From an uncultured Sphingomonadales bacterium (GTDB lineage Bacteria > Pseudomonadota > Alphaproteobacteria > Sphingomonadales > Sphingomonadaceae), in the NCBI GenBank assembly GCA_903828025.1, contig CAIKKO010000348.1:1-8509 (forward strand): DNA of 8,509 nt, given 5' to 3'. Below the pieces are notes generated by a model. The model searched no databases, had not been told where the DNA came from, and was given only the letters and a program-made list of their open reading frames with translations. Below are positions 6,759-8,509 of this stretch, in pieces. Both the position numbers and the translations under genes were made by a program. Position 1 is the first letter of the stretch. Every line of letters begins with the position of its first letter.

Positions 6759-7565
6759 TCAGCTGGCGGTGGTACCCGGCGCTTTGTTGTTCATCAGCTT
6801 GAACGCGCGCTCGTACCATTCGTTGCCGGGGTAGTTGTTGCCCAGCACCGCCGCTGCCTTCTGCGCCTGTTCGGGCAGACCCAGCGTTAGGTAGCATTCG
6901 ACCAAGCGGTAGAGCGCTTCGGGCGTATGGCTGGTCTGCTGGTACTTGTCGATCACGGTGCGGAAACGCAGCGTGCCAGCAAGCCACTTGCCGCTGCGCT
7001 CATAGAACCGGCCGATCTCCATTTCCTTGCCGGCAAGGTGATCGTTGACCAGATCGAGCTTGAGCCGCGCGTCGGTGGCATAAGTTGTGTTCGGATAGCG
7101 CCGGGCCACTTCGGTCAGCGCGGTCAAGGCCTGCTGAGTGATCTTTTGATCGCGCGTCACGTCGCTGATCTGCTCATAATAGCACAGCGCGACGAGGTAG
7201 TAGGCGTACGGAGCGTCCTTGTTGCCCGGATGGATCGACAGGAACCGCTGCGCCGATTGGACCGACTTCGCATAATCACGTGCGGCATAGTAGCTGAACG
7301 CGCTCATCAACTGGGCGCGGCGGGCCCAGGGCGAATAGGGATGCTGGCGCTCGACCTCGTCGAACAGGGCGGCGGCCTGCTTGGGATCGCCCCGGTCAAG
7401 CCGGTCCTTGGCTGCGGCATAAAGCGTATCGACGTCGCGCGCGACGTAGGCGACGTCCTTCTTGGCCTTCGAACCGGCGCAACCGGCGGTGGAGCCAAGC
7501 GCCACGGCAACCGCAGCAAGAAGGGCGAAGCGCAGCGGGCTGCGAACAGGGGCTTTGACGATCAT
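6759..7565 (-). CDS. bamD: Outer membrane protein assembly factor BamD (lipoprotein)
   Basis: BamD is a lipoprotein of the Bam complex that inserts beta-barrel proteins into the outer membrane from the periplasmic side. The 268-residue product starts with a basic, then hydrophobic signal peptide (1-28) ending in a lipobox-like TAGC. Cys29 is the likely lipidated residue; the Thr at -3 is unusual. The mature part is a series of TPR helices (about 44-255) with BamD-typical stretches such as ERQHPYSPWARRAQ (72-85), SIHPGNKDAPYAYYLVALCY (110-129) and GRFYERSGKW (185-194). In alphaproteobacteria bamD usually lies directly ahead of recN. Here a divergent two-gene cassette separates them. It converges tail-to-tail with the glycosyltransferase gene, leaving two bases between the stop codons. 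No clear ribosome site precedes the ATG; a promoter-like pair very near it suggests a very short leader. Confidence 0.95.
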   Translation of the reverse strand: MIVKAPVRSPLRFALLAAVAVALGSTAGCAGSKAKKDVAYVARDVDTLYAAAKDRLDRGDPKQAAALFDEVERQHPYSPWARRAQLMSAFSYYAARDYAKSVQSAQRFLSIHPGNKDAPYAYYLVALCYYEQISDVTRDQKITQQALTALTEVARRYPNTTYATDARLKLDLVNDHLAGKEMEIGRFYERSGKWLAGTLRFRTVIDKYQQTSHTPEALYRLVECYLTLGLPEQAQKAAAVLGNNYPGNEWYERAFKLMNNKAPGTTAS

Positions 7566-7571
7566 GGCGGT

Positions 7572-7600
7572 GCTATAGCCAGCAGGCCCCTGAACGCCAA
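7572..7600 (-). promoter_or_regulatory. Candidate bamD promoter giving a leaderless or nearly leaderless mRNA
   Basis: Read on the minus strand, TTGGCG (7595-7600), 17 bases, then TATAGC (7572-7577) makes a well-spaced -35/-10 pair. The -10 ends six bases before the bamD ATG, so transcription would begin at or next to the start codon. This matches the absence of a Shine-Dalgarno sequence. It is judged by eye only. Confidence 0.4.
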
Positions 7601-7630
7601 GTGAAGTTCACCGATTTTGCCCGGACGCGT

Positions 7631-7654
7631 GCTGCGCCGGAATTACTGCGCAGC
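7631..7654 (-). other. Perfect 7-base stem-loop over the end of the Rrf2 gene
   Basis: GCTGCGC (7631-7637) pairs with GCGCAGC (7648-7654) around a 10-base loop that contains the TAA stop of the Rrf2 gene. No T-tract follows on the minus strand, so it is not a standard intrinsic terminator. It could slow or end transcription between the Rrf2 gene and bamD in another way, or be chance in GC-rich DNA. Confidence 0.3.
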
Positions 7655-8104
7655 CATGGCTTGCAAAGTCTCGGGCTCTTCGAACGGCGGCTCGAGCGCG
7701 ATGGCGTCGGCCAGCGTGATCCGATCGAGCATCGCAGCGGTTTCATCGCGCAATTGCAGCATAAGCCCGCGCAACCGGCACTCGGCCTCGGGCAGGCAGT
7801 TCGCGCAAGTCTCGTGCGCGTTGCGGCTGGCGCAAGGGGTGAGCGCGAGGCTGCCGCGCGTGAGGCGGATGATGTCGCCATAGCGGATATCGACCGGCGG
7901 TAGCGCCAGTTCATATCCGCCCTCACGCCCGCGGTGCGAGGCGACGATCCCTTCGCGCGCCATTTCGGAGAGGATCACGGTGAGGAACTTGCGCGGAATG
8001 TTCTGCGCCTCGGCAATGGCGTCCAGACGCACCGGTCCCTGCCCGAAAGTATCGGTCAGGTGCTGGAGTGCGCGGATCGTGTATCGCGTCTTCTGCGAAA
8101 GCAT
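7643..8104 (-). CDS. Rrf2-family transcriptional regulator with a cysteine cluster
   Basis: This is a 153-residue regulator of the Rrf2 family (IscR, RirA, NsrR and CymR relatives). The N-terminal winged helix-turn-helix (1-80) has the conserved pattern of YTIRALQHL, a recognition-helix region around NIPRKFLTVILSEM (35-48) and the wing SHRGREGGY (56-64). Four cysteines follow, Cys91, Cys100, Cys103 and Cys109 (spacing C-x8-C-x2-C-x5-C), where IscR-type members hold an iron-sulfur cluster. A redox-, iron- or sulfur-sensing role is therefore likely, with three of the four cysteines enough to bind a cluster. The C-terminal helix (about 110-135) is the usual dimerisation region. The ATG at 8104 has only a weak AGGG upstream. 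The gene is on the same strand as bamD, 77 bases ahead of it. The MFS gene on its other side is also on the minus strand, so nearby genes do not reveal its regulon. Confidence 0.9.
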   Translation of the reverse strand: MLSQKTRYTIRALQHLTDTFGQGPVRLDAIAEAQNIPRKFLTVILSEMAREGIVASHRGREGGYELALPPVDIRYGDIIRLTRGSLALTPCASRNAHETCANCLPEAECRLRGLMLQLRDETAAMLDRITLADAIALEPPFEEPETLQAMAAQ

Positions 8105-8152
8105 GGCCCTGATTTGGGCAGGCCGGTGCGAATGTCAACGCCGGGAGTTGAA

Positions 8153-8509
8153 TTATGCGAAGACTTCTGGCTCGGGGGTGATGGCCACCGGCCGCCGCGC
8201 ATAGAACCCGAAGCTGACAATCACCGCGTAGCACAGCGCAGGCAGCACCAACGCAGTGGTAAGGCTGCCGGTCATGTCCGCGATGGCCCCGGTGGCGAGC
8301 GGAACCACTGCACCGCCGAAGATCGCGACGTTGATGATGCCCGAACCATCTGCCGCGCGCTTGCCCAGCCCATCGCAGGCGAGCGTGAAGATCGTGGGGA
8401 ACATGATCGAATTCATCAGGCCAATGGCAAGCAGGCTATAGGCCGCGACCGAGCCGGTGGTGTGCGTCGAGATGCCGAGCAGCACAATGGCGCCGCCGGC
8501 GCAGGCGGC
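8153..8509 (-). CDS. Sugar MFS transporter, FucP/GluP-like (C-terminal part, cut by window edge)
   Basis: About 118 C-terminal residues of an inner-membrane sugar permease are present, and the frame stays open to the right edge of the window. An internal GTG at 8485 is not the real start. Three hydrophobic segments are visible, around the stretches VAAYSLLAIGLMNSIMFPTI, INVAIFGGAVVPLATGAIA and ALVLPALCYAVIVSFGFYA. The NSIMFPTIFTLACDGLG stretch, the following GSGI and the GGAVVP motif are typical of the fucose permease / glucose-galactose transporter group (FHS family) of proton-coupled sugar importers. The substrate cannot be decided from this portion. The gene ends 48 bases upstream of the Rrf2 start on the same strand, so read-through into the regulator gene is possible. 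Confidence 0.88.
   Translation of the reverse strand, partial: AACAGGAIVLLGISTHTTGSVAAYSLLAIGLMNSIMFPTIFTLACDGLGKRAADGSGIINVAIFGGAVVPLATGAIADMTGSLTTALVLPALCYAVIVSFGFYARRPVAITPEPEVFA

Noticed and set aside
7592..7606. SOS-box-like GAAC-N7-GAAG upstream of bamD
   Set aside because: One half-site is mismatched, bamD is not a known SOS gene, and the match is within what chance would give.
7631..7654. Intrinsic terminator after the Rrf2 gene
   Set aside because: The stem is only seven base pairs and is followed by no T-run on the minus strand. It is kept as a stem-loop only.

Overview
The window is GC-rich chromosomal DNA with tightly packed genes. Protein content and gene order point to an alphaproteobacterium, most likely of the order Sphingomonadales (a Novosphingobium/Erythrobacter/Sphingomonas-like organism). 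That placement is inferred from family resemblance, not from a search. Most of the DNA is conserved housekeeping: outer-membrane assembly and DNA repair.

Layout. Positions 23-4586 (minus strand) form a three-gene unit, recN -> GNAT acetyltransferase -> ligA, with a 4-base stop/start overlap at both junctions. Positions 4587-4780 are the only sizeable intergenic region. They separate recN from a divergent plus-strand pair and hold promoter-like elements and several TGACA-core repeats, two of them in exact 11-base register. Positions 4781-6756 (plus strand) encode a metallophosphoesterase and a GT4 glycosyltransferase, also with a 4-base overlap. Positions 6759-7565 (minus strand) are bamD, convergent with the glycosyltransferase and only 2 bases from it. 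Positions 7643-8104 (minus strand) are an Rrf2-family regulator with four clustered cysteines. Positions 8153-8509 (minus strand) are the C-terminal part of a sugar MFS transporter cut by the window edge. A few bases at the left edge may be the start of a gene after ligA.

How the genes fit together. BamD, RecN and LigA follow an order (bamD-recN-ligA) familiar in alphaproteobacteria. Here the phosphoesterase/glycosyltransferase pair sits between bamD and recN on the opposite strand, like an accessory cassette. The pair is best read as a PlcP/Agt-type lipid-remodelling module. The phosphoesterase would remove the phosphorylated head group from membrane phospholipids to give diacylglycerol, and the glycosyltransferase would add a sugar to make a phosphorus-free glycolipid. 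A Pho-box-like pair of repeats upstream would suit control by phosphate starvation, but its orientation is the reverse of the classical arrangement.

The other standout is inside ligA. A roughly 140-base inverted-repeat element, GC-rich and made of nested hairpins, is inserted in frame between helix-hairpin-helix motifs. It adds about 48 low-complexity residues to an otherwise normal DNA ligase.
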